A stretch of 57,035 nt of DNA, from assembly GCA_030145195.1 (NCBI GenBank), contig JAQYVY010000022.1:1-57035 (forward strand), read 5' to 3'. Below, piece by piece: positions 28,521-38,065 of the stretch. Source of the DNA: Desulfuromonadales bacterium (GTDB lineage: Bacteria; Desulfobacterota; Desulfuromonadia; Desulfuromonadales; BM103). The position numbers and the translations under genes were made by a program. The notes under the pieces were generated by a model. That model ran no database searches. It saw nothing but the letters and a program-made list of their open reading frames with translations, and was not told the DNA's origin. The stretch's first letter is position 1, and each line of letters starts with the position of its first letter.

Positions 28521-28931
28521 ATGAGCTGTCGTATCCTCGTTTTTGATGATGACAAAAGCATCTGCAAACTTCTTAAAGCGGCACTTGAAGCAAAGGGTCA
28601 TGAGGTAACAACCTTCTCCAACCCGACAGAGTTTCCGTTCTTTAACGAAAAAACCTGCCCATGTCCCCAAGATTCTCCTTGTGCGGACATCCTGATTGCA
28701 GACATCGTCATGCCTAAAATGGATGGAATCGAGTTTTTGAAAAATCTCGGAACTTCTGGTTGCTGGCCAATTTCAAATAATAACGTAGCCATCATAAGCG
28801 GCTATCTAACAATTCATTACATGGAAGATCTCAACAACCTCGGTTTCCAATATTTCCGAAAACCTTTTCAATTACAGGATATTTTTAGTTGGGTCGAAGG
28901 GTGCGAAGAAAGGATTGCCGCAAGAGGTTAG
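28521..28931 (+). CDS. Stand-alone receiver-domain response regulator with Cys-rich insert
   Basis: 136 residues, a single REC domain with acidic residues D9-D11, phosphoacceptor D61 in ILIADIVMPKMDG, and K in FRKPFQ. There is no output domain. Between helix 1 and the phosphorylation strand it carries an unusual CPCPQDSPCAD segment (Cys46, Cys48, Cys54) that could bind metal or form a disulfide. The preceding 143-nt gap holds no gene. It is the probable partner of the upstream kinase, acting by protein contact or in a phosphorelay. Confidence 0.88.
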   Translation: MSCRILVFDDDKSICKLLKAALEAKGHEVTTFSNPTEFPFFNEKTCPCPQDSPCADILIADIVMPKMDGIEFLKNLGTSGCWPISNNNVAIISGYLTIHYMEDLNNLGFQYFRKPFQLQDIFSWVEGCEERIAARG

Positions 28932-29018
28932 GATAAGGCTCTAATTTCTCATGCAAAGCATCCCCCCCCCAAAAAAAAGCATGGCGGCTAACAAAGACCA
29001 TGGCAGCACCGACTTTAC

Positions 29019-29684
29019 CTACTTGATCAACCGCCCGATTCTGTCCCAACGAGGTAAAAATCTCTCGCTATTCCACGACCAGTATTTGATAAAAGCCAGC
29101 CCCTTAATCTCCGAACGATCGACAAACTTCCAGAAACGGCTGTCGTAGGAGCGATCTCTATTATCCCCCATAACAAAGAACTTGTCATCAGGGATGGTTA
29201 TAGCTCGCATATTGTCTCTTGGCCCAGGGGTAAGATTACCCTCTTTGTAGACCGCCTGCTCGGTACGGTAACGTTCCCCGTTGACATAGATATTCTTCTG
29301 ACGGATCTCGATGGTTTCACCCGGCAGGCCAATGACGCGCTTGATAAAATCCCGCTTTTTAAAATAAGACTTGTCGCGATCTTCCGGAAACTCAAAGACA
29401 ATGATGTCGCCGCGTTCGGGATCACGGAGTTTCAAGATCGAACCGTCCGTAAAAGGGAGGTGGGTGCCGTAAATAAATTTATTGACGAGGAGATGGTCGC
29501 CGATCAGCAGGGTGTCTTCCATCGAACCGGAGGGGATTTTGAACGCTTGGACAAAAAAAGTTCGGATAATCAAGGCCAGAACAGCTGCCACAATAATGGC
29601 TTCAGACCAATCGCGCAGTTGTGATTTCTTAGGTCCAGTCTGCTCCGTTGCTGCCGTTTTTTCTTTTTTGCGAAATAAAGCCAT
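29019..29684 (-). CDS. lepB: Signal peptidase I
   Basis: 221 residues. It cleaves signal peptides of exported proteins at the outer face of the inner membrane. One N-terminal transmembrane segment (about 27-44, AIIVAAVLALIIRTFFVQ), catalytic Ser54 in PSGSMEDTL, Lys115 in FIKRVIGLPGE, and the conserved GDNRDRSYDSRFW box near residue 175. Its ATG overlaps the lepA stop as TAATG, so it is translationally coupled. Between this gene and the upstream convergent receiver gene lies a homopolymeric C9A8 tract at 28962-28978. Confidence 0.95.
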   Translation of the reverse strand: MALFRKKEKTAATEQTGPKKSQLRDWSEAIIVAAVLALIIRTFFVQAFKIPSGSMEDTLLIGDHLLVNKFIYGTHLPFTDGSILKLRDPERGDIIVFEFPEDRDKSYFKKRDFIKRVIGLPGETIEIRQKNIYVNGERYRTEQAVYKEGNLTPGPRDNMRAITIPDDKFFVMGDNRDRSYDSRFWKFVDRSEIKGLAFIKYWSWNSERFLPRWDRIGRLIK

Positions 29685-31489
29685 TATTTGTTTTCCTTGA
29701 CTTTCAGGATGGCCAAAAACGCTTCCTGCGGCAGTTCAACATTGCCGACCTGCTTCATTCGTTTCTTGCCTTCCTTCTGTTTTTCTAGAAGTTTTCGTTT
29801 ACGAGTGATGTCGCCTCCATAACATTTTGCCGTGACATCTTTACGCAAAGCCTTAACCGTTTCCCTAGCAATAACCTTGCCGCCGATTGCCGCCTGGATC
29901 GCCACCTCAAACTGCTGACGCGGGATAAACTCCTTCATCTTGGAGACCAGATCACGGCCCCGGTACTGGGCTTTATCGCGATGGACGATCAGGGAGAGTG
30001 CATCGACCAGATCACCATTGATCAGGATGTTGAGGCGCACCAGTTCACTCGGACGATAGTCCAGGTGTTCGTAGTCGAGGGAAGCATAGCCCCGCGACAG
30101 GCTCTTAAGGCGGTCAAAGAAATCAAGCACAATTTCGTTGAGAGGCAGTTCATAGATAACCATGACACGATTGGCCGTGAGATACTTGATTTCACGCTGT
30201 ACACCGCGTTTTTCTTCACAAAGAGCGAGCACCGCACCAACAAACTCATTGGGCACATGAACCGAAGCGAGAATGAACGGCTCTTCGATATGATCTATAT
30301 ACTGGACATCAGGCAACTTGTTGGCGCTGTCAACGTTGATCACTTCGCCCTTGACGGTGGTGACCCGGTAGACAACGGTTGGCGCAGTGGTGATGAGATC
30401 GACCCCAAACTCCCGCTCAAGGCGTTCCTGAATAATTTCCATGTGTAGCAGACCAAGGAAGCCACAGCGGAAACCGAAGCCGAGCGCCATGGAATTCTCA
30501 GGCTCAAAAGAGAAAGAGCTGTCGTTGAGACGCAGCTTTTCCATGGCGTCGCGCAAGTCTTCATAATCACAAGAATCAATTGGATAGAGACCGGAAAAGA
30601 CCATCGGCTTGACTTCTTTGAAGCCGGGCAGCGCCTGTTCGGTGGGTCTGCGAACATGCGTAAGGGTATCTCCGACCTTAGCGTCTTGCACCACCTTGAT
30701 GCTTGCGGTTATAAAGCCAACCTCGCCTGCCGTTAACTCGTTCACAGCGAGCGGATGGGGAGCGAAGACACCGACTTTCAGGATCTCATGCTCCGTACGA
30801 CTGGCCATCAGGCGAATCTTGTCACCCTTCTTCAGCGAACCGTCAATGACGCGAACCAACACAATGACACCCTGGTATGGGTCATACCAAGAATCAAAGA
30901 TCAGGGCTTTCAGAGGCGCATCTGGATCCCCCTGAGGCGCGGGAATTTTCTGAACAATCGCCTCAAGAACTTCGTCTATGCCGATCCCTGATTTAGCGCT
31001 AGCAAGAACCGCGTCACTGGCATCCAGACCGATAATCTCCTCAATTTCCGCGCGCACGCTCTCGGGATCAGCACTGGGCAGATCAATCTTGTTCAAGACC
31101 GGGAAGACTTCGAGGTTCTGATCAATGGCCAGGTAAACGTTGGCCAGGGTTTGGGCTTCGACACCCTGTGAGGCGTCGACAACCAGTAAAGCCCCTTCGC
31201 AGGCCGACAGGGAACGGCTGACCTCGTAGGTGAAATCGACGTGACCAGGGGTGTCAATCAGGTTGAGGATGTATTCCTGGCCGTCATTGGCAGTATAATT
31301 CAGACGAACCGCCTGGGCTTTGATGGTAATGCCGCGTTCACGCTCCAAATCCATCTTGTCGAGGAATTGATCGGTGCGTTCACGATCGGAAAGCGCACCA
31401 GTGAACTCCAGCAAGCGGTCTGCCAGCGTTGATTTACCATGGTCGATATGGGCGATAATCGAAAAGTTGCGTATCTGTGTTTGTTTCAT
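29684..31489 (-). CDS. lepA: Elongation factor 4 (LepA), ribosome back-translocation GTPase
   Basis: 601 residues, standard length. Translational GTPase motifs: [13 protein letters not shown] (P loop), DTPGHVDF, and [10 protein letters not shown], then domains II-V and the LepA-specific C-terminal domain ending in [20 protein letters not shown]. The lepA-lepB order is conserved in many bacteria. No clear Shine-Dalgarno precedes the ATG at 31489. It is divergent from the acyl-CoA synthetase gene across a 213-nt region. Confidence 0.96.
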   Translation of the reverse strand: MKQTQIRNFSIIAHIDHGKSTLADRLLEFTGALSDRERTDQFLDKMDLERERGITIKAQAVRLNYTANDGQEYILNLIDTPGHVDFTYEVSRSLSACEGALLVVDASQGVEAQTLANVYLAIDQNLEVFPVLNKIDLPSADPESVRAEIEEIIGLDASDAVLASAKSGIGIDEVLEAIVQKIPAPQGDPDAPLKALIFDSWYDPYQGVIVLVRVIDGSLKKGDKIRLMASRTEHEILKVGVFAPHPLAVNELTAGEVGFITASIKVVQDAKVGDTLTHVRRPTEQALPGFKEVKPMVFSGLYPIDSCDYEDLRDAMEKLRLNDSSFSFEPENSMALGFGFRCGFLGLLHMEIIQERLEREFGVDLITTAPTVVYRVTTVKGEVINVDSANKLPDVQYIDHIEEPFILASVHVPNEFVGAVLALCEEKRGVQREIKYLTANRVMVIYELPLNEIVLDFFDRLKSLSRGYASLDYEHLDYRPSELVRLNILINGDLVDALSLIVHRDKAQYRGRDLVSKMKEFIPRQQFEVAIQAAIGGKVIARETVKALRKDVTAKCYGGDITRKRKLLEKQKEGKKRMKQVGNVELPQEAFLAILKVKENK

Positions 31490-31702
31490 AGAATTGAGGG
31501 GTAAAATCCTTGCCTGAAAAGTTGATTAACAATGAAAAGTATCGGAATAATGCTGATTTGTAAAGCATCATTATCTCTGTTGCAGGAATTGTCACAGGAT
31601 CATTTCAATAAAGACACGGAACTGGACAGAGTATTAATTCTTGCCAAGGGCTCCAGCACTGTTTAATATGCGAAACCCCAGCATTATTAAGGAGCTTAAC
31701 CG

Positions 31703-33571
31703 ATGCCGCTGATTGTTGAGATGTTGCACAAAAGCATTGTTCTGCACAGTGACAAACCCGCACTGCGCGCCAAGGTTGCCGGACGTTGGGTTGACCATAG
31801 CTATCGCGAACTGTGGAGAGATTCGGACCAGATCGCAGCCGGACTGGAGCAATGGGGACTCGCCGCAGGCGACCGGGCCGCCTTGCTGGCCTCTTCCTCG
31901 CCAGCCTGGGTCAAAGCCTATGTCGGCATCCTCAAAGCCAACGGCACAGCGGTACCGATCGACAAGGAACTCAAGCGCGGCGAGCTTCGCCACATCCTGA
32001 CAGACAGTGCAGCCAAGGTTCTCTTTACCGAAGAGCCATACCTCGAAACCGTTCTCGATATTGCCGAAGAGATCCCTGCTCTTGAGAAAATCATCCTACT
32101 CAACCCGCCCCCGCCAGCCAACGGTTGTTTGTCTCCCCAAGCCGAGGGAGCATTAGCTGCGCTGGTCGCCGAGTGGCAGCGCCTGAGCCGCGAATATCAC
32201 GTTAAACCTGATGACTCGGCATCTCTGGAGTCTCTTGCTGAGGCCTTTCAGAAACAGGTCATGCCAAAATCGGTCACACCGGAAGAGAGCGGCAAAAGAG
32301 AAGGCCTCTTTTCACGCATGGTTAGTACACGAAGCAAAAATATGCCTCGCTTCGACATCACCTCCTGCGACGACTTTCAGCTTGATGCTGCCTCGCCTGA
32401 GGCACGGCGAAACGAACATGATCCAGCGGTCATTCTCTACACCTCAGGAACAACCGGACGTGCCAAAGGTGCCATGCTGAGTCATAATAACATCACCAGC
32501 AATGTTCTGGCCGCAATTCAGGCCTTTGAGCTGACCCCGGAGATGCACACCCTCTCCTTCCTGCCGATCAACCATGTTTTCGAGCAGGTCGCGGGGATGT
32601 TGTTGCCGCTCACAGTCGGAGGCACCATCTCTTTTGCTGAGAGCCTGCGCAAAATCGGCGACAATCTCTCAGAGGTCAAACCTAACTTCCTGCTCGGAGT
32701 ACCAGCAGTCTTCAGGATGTTGGCCGACCGCATGACAAATAAAATTGAGAACAAGACCCTCTCCAAAATGCTTTTTGCCTTTCCCCCAACGAAACCGTTG
32801 ATCACTAAAAAAATACGCGAGGCCTTTGGTGGGAACCCGGTCTTTATCAGTGGCGGCGCAGCCCTGGATCCGGTGGTCGCAGCCAAACTCCTTGACCTTG
32901 GACTGCACATTTACCAAGGCTACGGTATCACCGAAACCTCACCGGTCATCTCGGTTGAGACACCGAGTATCAACAAACTTGGCACTACCGGAAAACCACT
33001 GCCAGGAATCGAGGTCAAAATCCACCAACCTAACGCCGATGGCATCGGAGAGATCTGGGCCAAAGGCCCCAATATCATGCTTGGTTACTTTAACAACCCG
33101 GAAGCAACCGCCGAAATCCTCACCGACGGTTGGTATCATACCGGCGATCTGGGATGCATTGATGACGAGGGCCTGATCTCTATCTGTGGCCGACTGAAAA
33201 ATCTAATCGTGACTGCGAACGGCAAAAACGTTTATCCAGAAGAAATTGAGAACGAACTACTCAACAGTCCTTTTATTGCCGAGGTGATGGTCTACGGTCA
33301 CAAGGTTGATGGGGTGTCTGAAGATGTGCATGCCATGATTTATCCAGACCACGATGCCATCGATGCTTATACGACAGAGCAGGCAAAGGGTGCGGTCAGC
33401 CATCAAGAAGTGGAAGGTCTTATCCGTAAAGAAGTATTGGAACGGGGCAAGCAGTTGGCAGACTATAAGCGGGTTAAGCGATTCACGTTACGCAATGATG
33501 AGTTCCCCAAGACAACGACTCGTAAGATCAAACGCTTTGCGGTTGAGGCTGATATCGAGACGGAGAGTTGA
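31703..33571 (+). CDS. Long-chain acyl-CoA synthetase-like AMP-forming ligase
   Basis: 622 residues of the ANL superfamily, activating a carboxylic acid to acyl-AMP and then acyl-CoA. Motifs: ILYTSGTTGRAKGAMLSH (P loop), YQGYGITETSPVIS, WYHTGDLGCIDDEG and GRLKNLIVTANGKNVYPEEI. The catalytic lysine is in KTTTRKIKRF near the C-terminus. An extra linker of about 70 residues (PEESGKREGLFSRMVS) precedes the P loop. AAGGAG lies before the ATG. A long-chain fatty acid is the likely substrate, but specificity cannot be read from sequence. It is a single-gene unit, convergent with the ferredoxin. Confidence 0.9.
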   Translation: MPLIVEMLHKSIVLHSDKPALRAKVAGRWVDHSYRELWRDSDQIAAGLEQWGLAAGDRAALLASSSPAWVKAYVGILKANGTAVPIDKELKRGELRHILTDSAAKVLFTEEPYLETVLDIAEEIPALEKIILLNPPPPANGCLSPQAEGALAALVAEWQRLSREYHVKPDDSASLESLAEAFQKQVMPKSVTPEESGKREGLFSRMVSTRSKNMPRFDITSCDDFQLDAASPEARRNEHDPAVILYTSGTTGRAKGAMLSHNNITSNVLAAIQAFELTPEMHTLSFLPINHVFEQVAGMLLPLTVGGTISFAESLRKIGDNLSEVKPNFLLGVPAVFRMLADRMTNKIENKTLSKMLFAFPPTKPLITKKIREAFGGNPVFISGGAALDPVVAAKLLDLGLHIYQGYGITETSPVISVETPSINKLGTTGKPLPGIEVKIHQPNADGIGEIWAKGPNIMLGYFNNPEATAEILTDGWYHTGDLGCIDDEGLISICGRLKNLIVTANGKNVYPEEIENELLNSPFIAEVMVYGHKVDGVSEDVHAMIYPDHDAIDAYTTEQAKGAVSHQEVEGLIRKEVLERGKQLADYKRVKRFTLRNDEFPKTTTRKIKRFAVEADIETES

Positions 33572-33671
33572 AAAATGGTCGTTAAACGATCAAGTTGAAG
33601 TCTATGCCTTCTGTAATGGGATTGATTCCATGCAGTGAACGCTTAAGCTAGCACCATTAAATTTAAACTGT

Positions 33672-33854
33672 TCATGCCTCATCAATAAAATGAATCGCAT
33701 CGTGAGGGCACGCCGGAATGCACAAACCGTCCAAATCGCAATTTTCGTGATTGACCACAGCTTTGCCGTTGAATATTTGCAAGGCACCGTGAGGACAGAC
33801 CTTGACGCATTCACCGGAACCCTGACACTTTTTTTCATCAATACAAATCTTCAT
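33672..33854 (-). CDS. Small 2[4Fe-4S]-type ferredoxin with replaced ligands
   Basis: 60 residues, a bacterial-type ferredoxin by length and fold repeat. Both cluster motifs deviate from CxxCxxCxxxCP. The first is C10-QG-S13-GE-C16-VKV-C20-P and the second is C39-DL-D42-GL-C45-IPA-C49-P, so the second ligand of each is Ser or Asp. Aspartate at this place is known from Pyrococcus ferredoxin, where it allows [3Fe-4S]/[4Fe-4S] conversion. Cys4 is an additional cysteine. TAAGGAGATAGA precedes the ATG. The electron partners are not apparent from the neighbours. Confidence 0.9.
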   Translation of the reverse strand: MKICIDEKKCQGSGECVKVCPHGALQIFNGKAVVNHENCDLDGLCIPACPHDAIHFIDEA

Positions 33855-33904
33855 TCTATCTCCTTAGCTCAGCTCTTGTTTTATGACAAAGAATACAATC
33901 ATTG

Positions 33905-34609
33905 TCAGGCGGAAGGTTTCTTGTTAGACAAATAGGCAATGGCCTTGTGTATGGATGCTGGCAGATTGACAAATGTTGCGCCGAAACCATGGGGATAATG
34001 TGGTTTTCTCACATTCGGTTTACGGTTGAGCCAACTGACCTTTACCGTGCACTCCACTTTGGTTGCCATGATGTCAGGCAATTTGAAGGTCAGGGGAATT
34101 TCTGTGCCGGGTGGTATATCAAGCTGAGTTTCGATAAAGATCCCACCTCCGGAAATATCAAGACATTTTCCCGTAAAGGTTTCGTCGCCAAAAGAAAAAG
34201 ACAGCGAAAAAAAACTCGGTTGCCGGTGTTCGCGAATACCGGCGAGGAACTTGCGGCCTACTTGCAGGAAGGTATGTCGATCCAGCGGTTTACAAAGATG
34301 ATCATCTGCACCGGAGCGTCGAGCCAGCCCTGGTTGGTCAGGCTCACCCTGATCACAAATCATAACAACGGGAATGTCAGCCAACTGAGGATCTTGCTTG
34401 ATGGCAGAGCAACAAGTCACACCACCGTCTGGAACCAGAGAAAACGCCATATAGACCAAATCCGGCTTCTGCTGACGCATGACTGAGAGCACGGAGGCAC
34501 AATCCTCCGCTTCAAGAATTTGCGCCGGAGTCTTCTGTAAGAATTTCGCCTCGATGGTTCGAAAGAACCTTGAATCGTCGGCCAGTAGAATACGCAACGA
34601 ACTATTCAT
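33905..34609 (-). CDS. REC-PilZ protein with a receiver lacking the phospho-Asp
   Basis: 234 residues: a receiver-like domain (about 5-120) and a PilZ domain (about 125-230). The receiver keeps the acidic pair D11/D12 and K107, but where the phosphoacceptor should be the text is LVYMAFSLVP, with A55 replacing Asp. The PilZ half keeps CLDISGGGIFIE but has only a weak Arg motif (IREHRQPS) for cyclic di-GMP. It follows a paralog of nearly equal length whose receiver is intact, so it looks like a diverged duplicate, possibly a phosphorylation-independent partner. Confidence 0.9.
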   Translation of the reverse strand: MNSSLRILLADDSRFFRTIEAKFLQKTPAQILEAEDCASVLSVMRQQKPDLVYMAFSLVPDGGVTCCSAIKQDPQLADIPVVMICDQGEPDQPGLARRSGADDHLCKPLDRHTFLQVGRKFLAGIREHRQPSFFSLSFSFGDETFTGKCLDISGGGIFIETQLDIPPGTEIPLTFKLPDIMATKVECTVKVSWLNRKPNVRKPHYPHGFGATFVNLPASIHKAIAYLSNKKPSA

Positions 34610-34635
34610 TATTCACCCTTACCTACAAAAAACAA

Positions 34636-35334
34636 TCAGGTTCCGAAGCAACGACGCAGAGCAACACCGACATCATCCGAGATGTTGACGAATTCAACAC
34701 CATAGCCGAAGGGATAGGCCGTCTTGATACTCTGCTCATGGTTGTTCACCCAAGCGATTCGGCCAGTGACCTCTACCGCGGTATTGTCCGCATCGGGCAA
34801 GTTAAATTTCAACAACAGGTTCTCGCCTTTCAGCGCGGACGGCTGGCACTTGAGGAACATGCCACCGCTACTGAGATCCATGCAATAGCCCTGATTACGC
34901 CTGCCGCGGCAGGTAAAATAAACTGTTATCTCACAGTCCCGACGTGACTCGCGGCGATCGATGCTGATCAAAAACTGGTGCCCGAGCTCAAGGAAATAGC
35001 GCCGATCAAGGGGTTTCATCAGATAGGCATCGCAGTTGACAGCCTTGGCGGCGGACTCATGCTCCGGGTTTTCCCGATCCCCAATCAGGATCAGCGGAAT
35101 ATCACGCAACTCGGCGTCCCTTTTGAACTGCCGGCAGGATTCGAAACCATCCACTTCGGGCATGTCGATATCCATATAGACCAAGCTGGGGCGTTTTTCC
35201 TTTGCCAGGCGGTACGCAACCTCGGCATTGTCTGCAGTCAGAACTGTTGCTGGCGTGTTGCGCAAGAACTGTTCTTCCAGCTTGAGAAAAAAAGCGGAAT
35301 CATCGACGATAAGAATGCAGAGTGGTGAACCCAT
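34636..35334 (-). CDS. REC-PilZ response regulator
   Basis: 232 residues: receiver with D11/D12, phosphoacceptor D55 in LVYMDIDMPEVDG, and K107, then a PilZ domain with the cyclic di-GMP motif RRESRR (127-132) and CMDLSSGGMF (151-160). It probably links two-component phosphorylation to cyclic di-GMP sensing, as in motility or surface behaviour. Its stop lies 26 nt upstream of its degenerate paralog and both align end to end. No flagellar or chemotaxis genes are in view. Confidence 0.92.
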   Translation of the reverse strand: MGSPLCILIVDDSAFFLKLEEQFLRNTPATVLTADNAEVAYRLAKEKRPSLVYMDIDMPEVDGFESCRQFKRDAELRDIPLILIGDRENPEHESAAKAVNCDAYLMKPLDRRYFLELGHQFLISIDRRESRRDCEITVYFTCRGRRNQGYCMDLSSGGMFLKCQPSALKGENLLLKFNLPDADNTAVEVTGRIAWVNNHEQSIKTAYPFGYGVEFVNISDDVGVALRRCFGT

Positions 35335-35504
35335 GAAGTTACCCTAAGCCTGAATCCGTGAAGCGCTGGCAGGAAACAGTGCAAATTTTTGATTGTTCAA
35401 AATATTACCAAACATTTGAAGGGCCAGCGAGTATCGCTCGCAGCATGCCCCCCTTTTTTTTCAACACAAACACCAGCGCTTGAGTCCACCTGCTACTCGA
35501 AAAT

Positions 35505-36344
35505 TCAGGACACCGTCAAGCTTGAGCCGACACTGGCAAAAAAAACTTTATTCGGAAACTGTGCATATAATTGTGCTGAGCGTATCTGCCCGGTACAATG
35601 GGAGACACCGAGCCGGTCGAAGTCAAGCCGTTTCAAGTAATCTACCGTTGCCGCAAACTGCATATCACCCGCCGGGCCAAGATGCGTGCCGCCGATAATA
35701 GCATGAATTCGCGGGTTGTCGAGGGTGTGGCGAAAATGTTCTATGGTGTTGATTAAGCCAGCGTGAGCACAACCGAGTAGAACGATCAGACCGTTCGATG
35801 ACTCGATCGCGAGAGCGGCGTCATCGGGAAAATCATCGACGGACCAATCGTCATCTGGAGCGTTACGGCTCAACAAATGTGGATCACCAGCCTCAAGACT
35901 GTTCAATCGTGGAATGGTGCCACTGTAGATTATGCCATCGGCGAGCGTTGTAAGATCGCGGTGAAAGGAGAATTTTGCGCCTCCGGCTTCAAGTTCCTGA
36001 CAGCTATAGGGCAAGCTGATATTTCTGCGCTCGTGCTGACCTTGCCAGCAGCGCTCGGTAAAGACTTGATCGTGGGCAACAACCGGGCGCGGTCCGATCT
36101 GGGCAAGGAGTGGCAAGAGGCCGCCTGAATGGTCAGCGTGGCCATGGCTTAACACCACACCGTCTATCGCATTTGGGTCAAGCCCCAGAACGTCAAGATT
36201 CGACAGCAGCGTCTGACCACCACCGGTATCAAACAACCAGGTTGCAGAGGGCGTTGCCACCAGACAGGAAAAGCCGTGTTCCCCACATGCCGGGATTGGC
36301 CTACCGACACTATTTTCACAAATGATGGTCACTTTGACGGACAT
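35505..36344 (-). CDS. MBL-fold metallo-hydrolase
   Basis: 279 residues. The metal motif SHGHADHSGG is near residue 67, with further likely ligands in VLLGCAHAG and GGTHLGPAG. The N-terminal CENSVGRPIPACGEHGFSCLV is typical of the branch annotated as dihydropteridine/RFA-P synthase-like MBL proteins. The substrate is unknown. No clear ribosome-binding site precedes the ATG. It is divergent from yhbY across 154 nt. Confidence 0.88.
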   Translation of the reverse strand: MSVKVTIICENSVGRPIPACGEHGFSCLVATPSATWLFDTGGGQTLLSNLDVLGLDPNAIDGVVLSHGHADHSGGLLPLLAQIGPRPVVAHDQVFTERCWQGQHERRNISLPYSCQELEAGGAKFSFHRDLTTLADGIIYSGTIPRLNSLEAGDPHLLSRNAPDDDWSVDDFPDDAALAIESSNGLIVLLGCAHAGLINTIEHFRHTLDNPRIHAIIGGTHLGPAGDMQFAATVDYLKRLDFDRLGVSHCTGQIRSAQLYAQFPNKVFFASVGSSLTVS

Positions 36345-36498
36345 CAGTAATTAAAATCAATGCCGAAGCGGCATTGGCCCTTGATCTGTATTGATAATTG
36401 GTTCATATTCTGTCCGGCTCTACTGTACCATGACTTTCGAACTAAATATCGTAGCCCAAAAAAGATCACAGTCACCTTCATTATAAGAGAGAGTTATT

Positions 36499-36810
36499 AT
36501 GAGCGAAGACAAACAATTAATCCAGTTGAACGGCAAACAAAATCGCTTTTTGCGCGGCCTGGGCCACAGCCTGAAACCGGTCGTCATGATTGGTCGGCAC
36601 CACCTCAGCGCCGAGGTCATCGCTGCGACCGATGAGGCGCTTAATTTGCATGAACTGATCAAGGTGAGACTTCAGGAAGGCTGTCTTGAAGACCGCAAAG
36701 TTGTTGCGACCGAGCTTGCGGAACAAACCGGCGCAGCAGTAGCGCAGCTTCTTGGCAACACGTTTCTGCTTTACCGTCCAGCCAAAAAACCTGTCATCGC
36801 CCTCCCCTGA
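36499..36810 (+). CDS. yhbY: YhbY-family RNA-binding protein (CRM domain)
   Basis: 103 residues. The CRM-domain signature LNGKQNRFLRGLGHSLKPVV is followed by MIGRHHLSAEVIAATDEAL and HELIKVRL. E. coli YhbY associates with pre-50S ribosomal particles. TAAGAGAGAG precedes the ATG. It is convergent with dgt, with only 5 nt between the two stop codons. Confidence 0.92.
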   Translation: MSEDKQLIQLNGKQNRFLRGLGHSLKPVVMIGRHHLSAEVIAATDEALNLHELIKVRLQEGCLEDRKVVATELAEQTGAAVAQLLGNTFLLYRPAKKPVIALP

Positions 36811-36815
36811 TTGCC

Positions 36816-37949
36816 TTAGACACGTTCGTAAGGCTCAAAGAGCCTTTTGTATTCATCCAGGGCATAACGATCCGTCATCCCCGCGATATAATCACAGACC
36901 ACGCGTTCACGGCCTGACTCGGCATATTTGTCCTGATAGCTTGAGGGTAAAAGGGTCGGGTTTTCTATGTAGCTCTCAAACAGCATGGTCAAAAAGCGTT
37001 CGGCCTTGATCCGCATCCGCTCAACCTTATAATGACTATAGAGGTTCTGGTAGAGAAAGGTCTTGAGTTCACGATTCATGGCTTTGGTCTCGGGACTGAA
37101 CATAATCAGATTCGCCGGTTGCTGACGTACCTGGTCAACGGAAGAGATTCCCGCCTGAATCAAGTTCGCGCGCGTCTGTTTAACCAGATCGAGAATTAAA
37201 AAACCGATAAGATGACTGATGGTCTGTAGGATCTGGCGATCAGCGGGTAATCCTGGGTACTTATCGGCCACCATCGAGTAAAGCTTCGCCCAGAGATCAA
37301 CCTTCATGAGTGCGTCCGGCGCAAGATAACCAGCCTTAATGCCATCATCGATATCATGATTATTATAAGCGATTTCATCAGCTAGATCGATGATCTGGGC
37401 TTCCAGGGTCGGCCTTAGCTCCGGTTGATATTCAACCAGGCCGGTGTTGTTGGGGATATCGTAGTCGGAAGAGTGTTTGATGATGCCTTCCCGCGTTTCC
37501 CACGTCAAATTCAGGCCATTAAAAGCGGGATAACGCTCCTCCAGTAATTCAACAATGCGCAGGGATTGGCGATTGTGTTCAAAACCACCGTAAGGGGTCA
37601 TCAGTCGGTTCAGCACCTCTTCACCCGTATGGCCAAAAGGGGTGTGCCCGAGATCGTGCGCCAGAGCGAGCGCCTCGACCAGATCTTCATTGAGTTTCAG
37701 GCGTCGAGAAATACCGCGACCGATCTGAGCCACCTCCAGGGAATGGGTCAGCCGGGTTCGATAGTAATCTCCCTCGTGATTAACAAAAACCTGGGTTTTA
37801 TACTCTAGCCGACGAAAGGCCGCGCAATGAATGATCCGGTCGCGGTCGCGTTCATAGGCGGGGCGGTCATCCTTGAAGGCTTCGTTATGTCTCCGGCCTT
37901 GTGAAACTTGACTCTGGGCCGCATATACAGCCAGATCCTGTCGTTCCAT
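36816..37949 (-). CDS. dgt: dGTP triphosphohydrolase-like HD-domain protein
   Basis: 377 residues, the shorter dGTPase-like class compared with E. coli Dgt (505). HD metal ligands: RLTHSLEVAQIGR near residue 67 and ALAHDLGHTPFGHTGE near 113, with a later Asp in LADEIAYNNHDIDDG. It hydrolyses dNTPs to the nucleoside and triphosphate, in this class often with allosteric activation. AGGAGGG precedes the ATG. Confidence 0.93.
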   Translation of the reverse strand: MERQDLAVYAAQSQVSQGRRHNEAFKDDRPAYERDRDRIIHCAAFRRLEYKTQVFVNHEGDYYRTRLTHSLEVAQIGRGISRRLKLNEDLVEALALAHDLGHTPFGHTGEEVLNRLMTPYGGFEHNRQSLRIVELLEERYPAFNGLNLTWETREGIIKHSSDYDIPNNTGLVEYQPELRPTLEAQIIDLADEIAYNNHDIDDGIKAGYLAPDALMKVDLWAKLYSMVADKYPGLPADRQILQTISHLIGFLILDLVKQTRANLIQAGISSVDQVRQQPANLIMFSPETKAMNRELKTFLYQNLYSHYKVERMRIKAERFLTMLFESYIENPTLLPSSYQDKYAESGRERVVCDYIAGMTDRYALDEYKRLFEPYERV

Positions 37950-38065
37950 AAACCCTCCTGAGCAAATTCTAGGAACAATTCACTTGTTTCCAAAGTTTTA
38001 TATGTCAGCCCTATAACCCCAAAAAAGGTTGTGTCTGACACTACCAAAAGTAGGCGCCTTCAGGC

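Noticed and set aside
28951-29148. A 65-codon plus-strand frame after the receiver gene
   Set aside because: It runs through the C9A8 homopolymer and then antisense to the end of lepB.
37566-37808. An 80-codon frame antisense to dgt
   Set aside because: It overlaps the HD-motif region of dgt and has no independent support.
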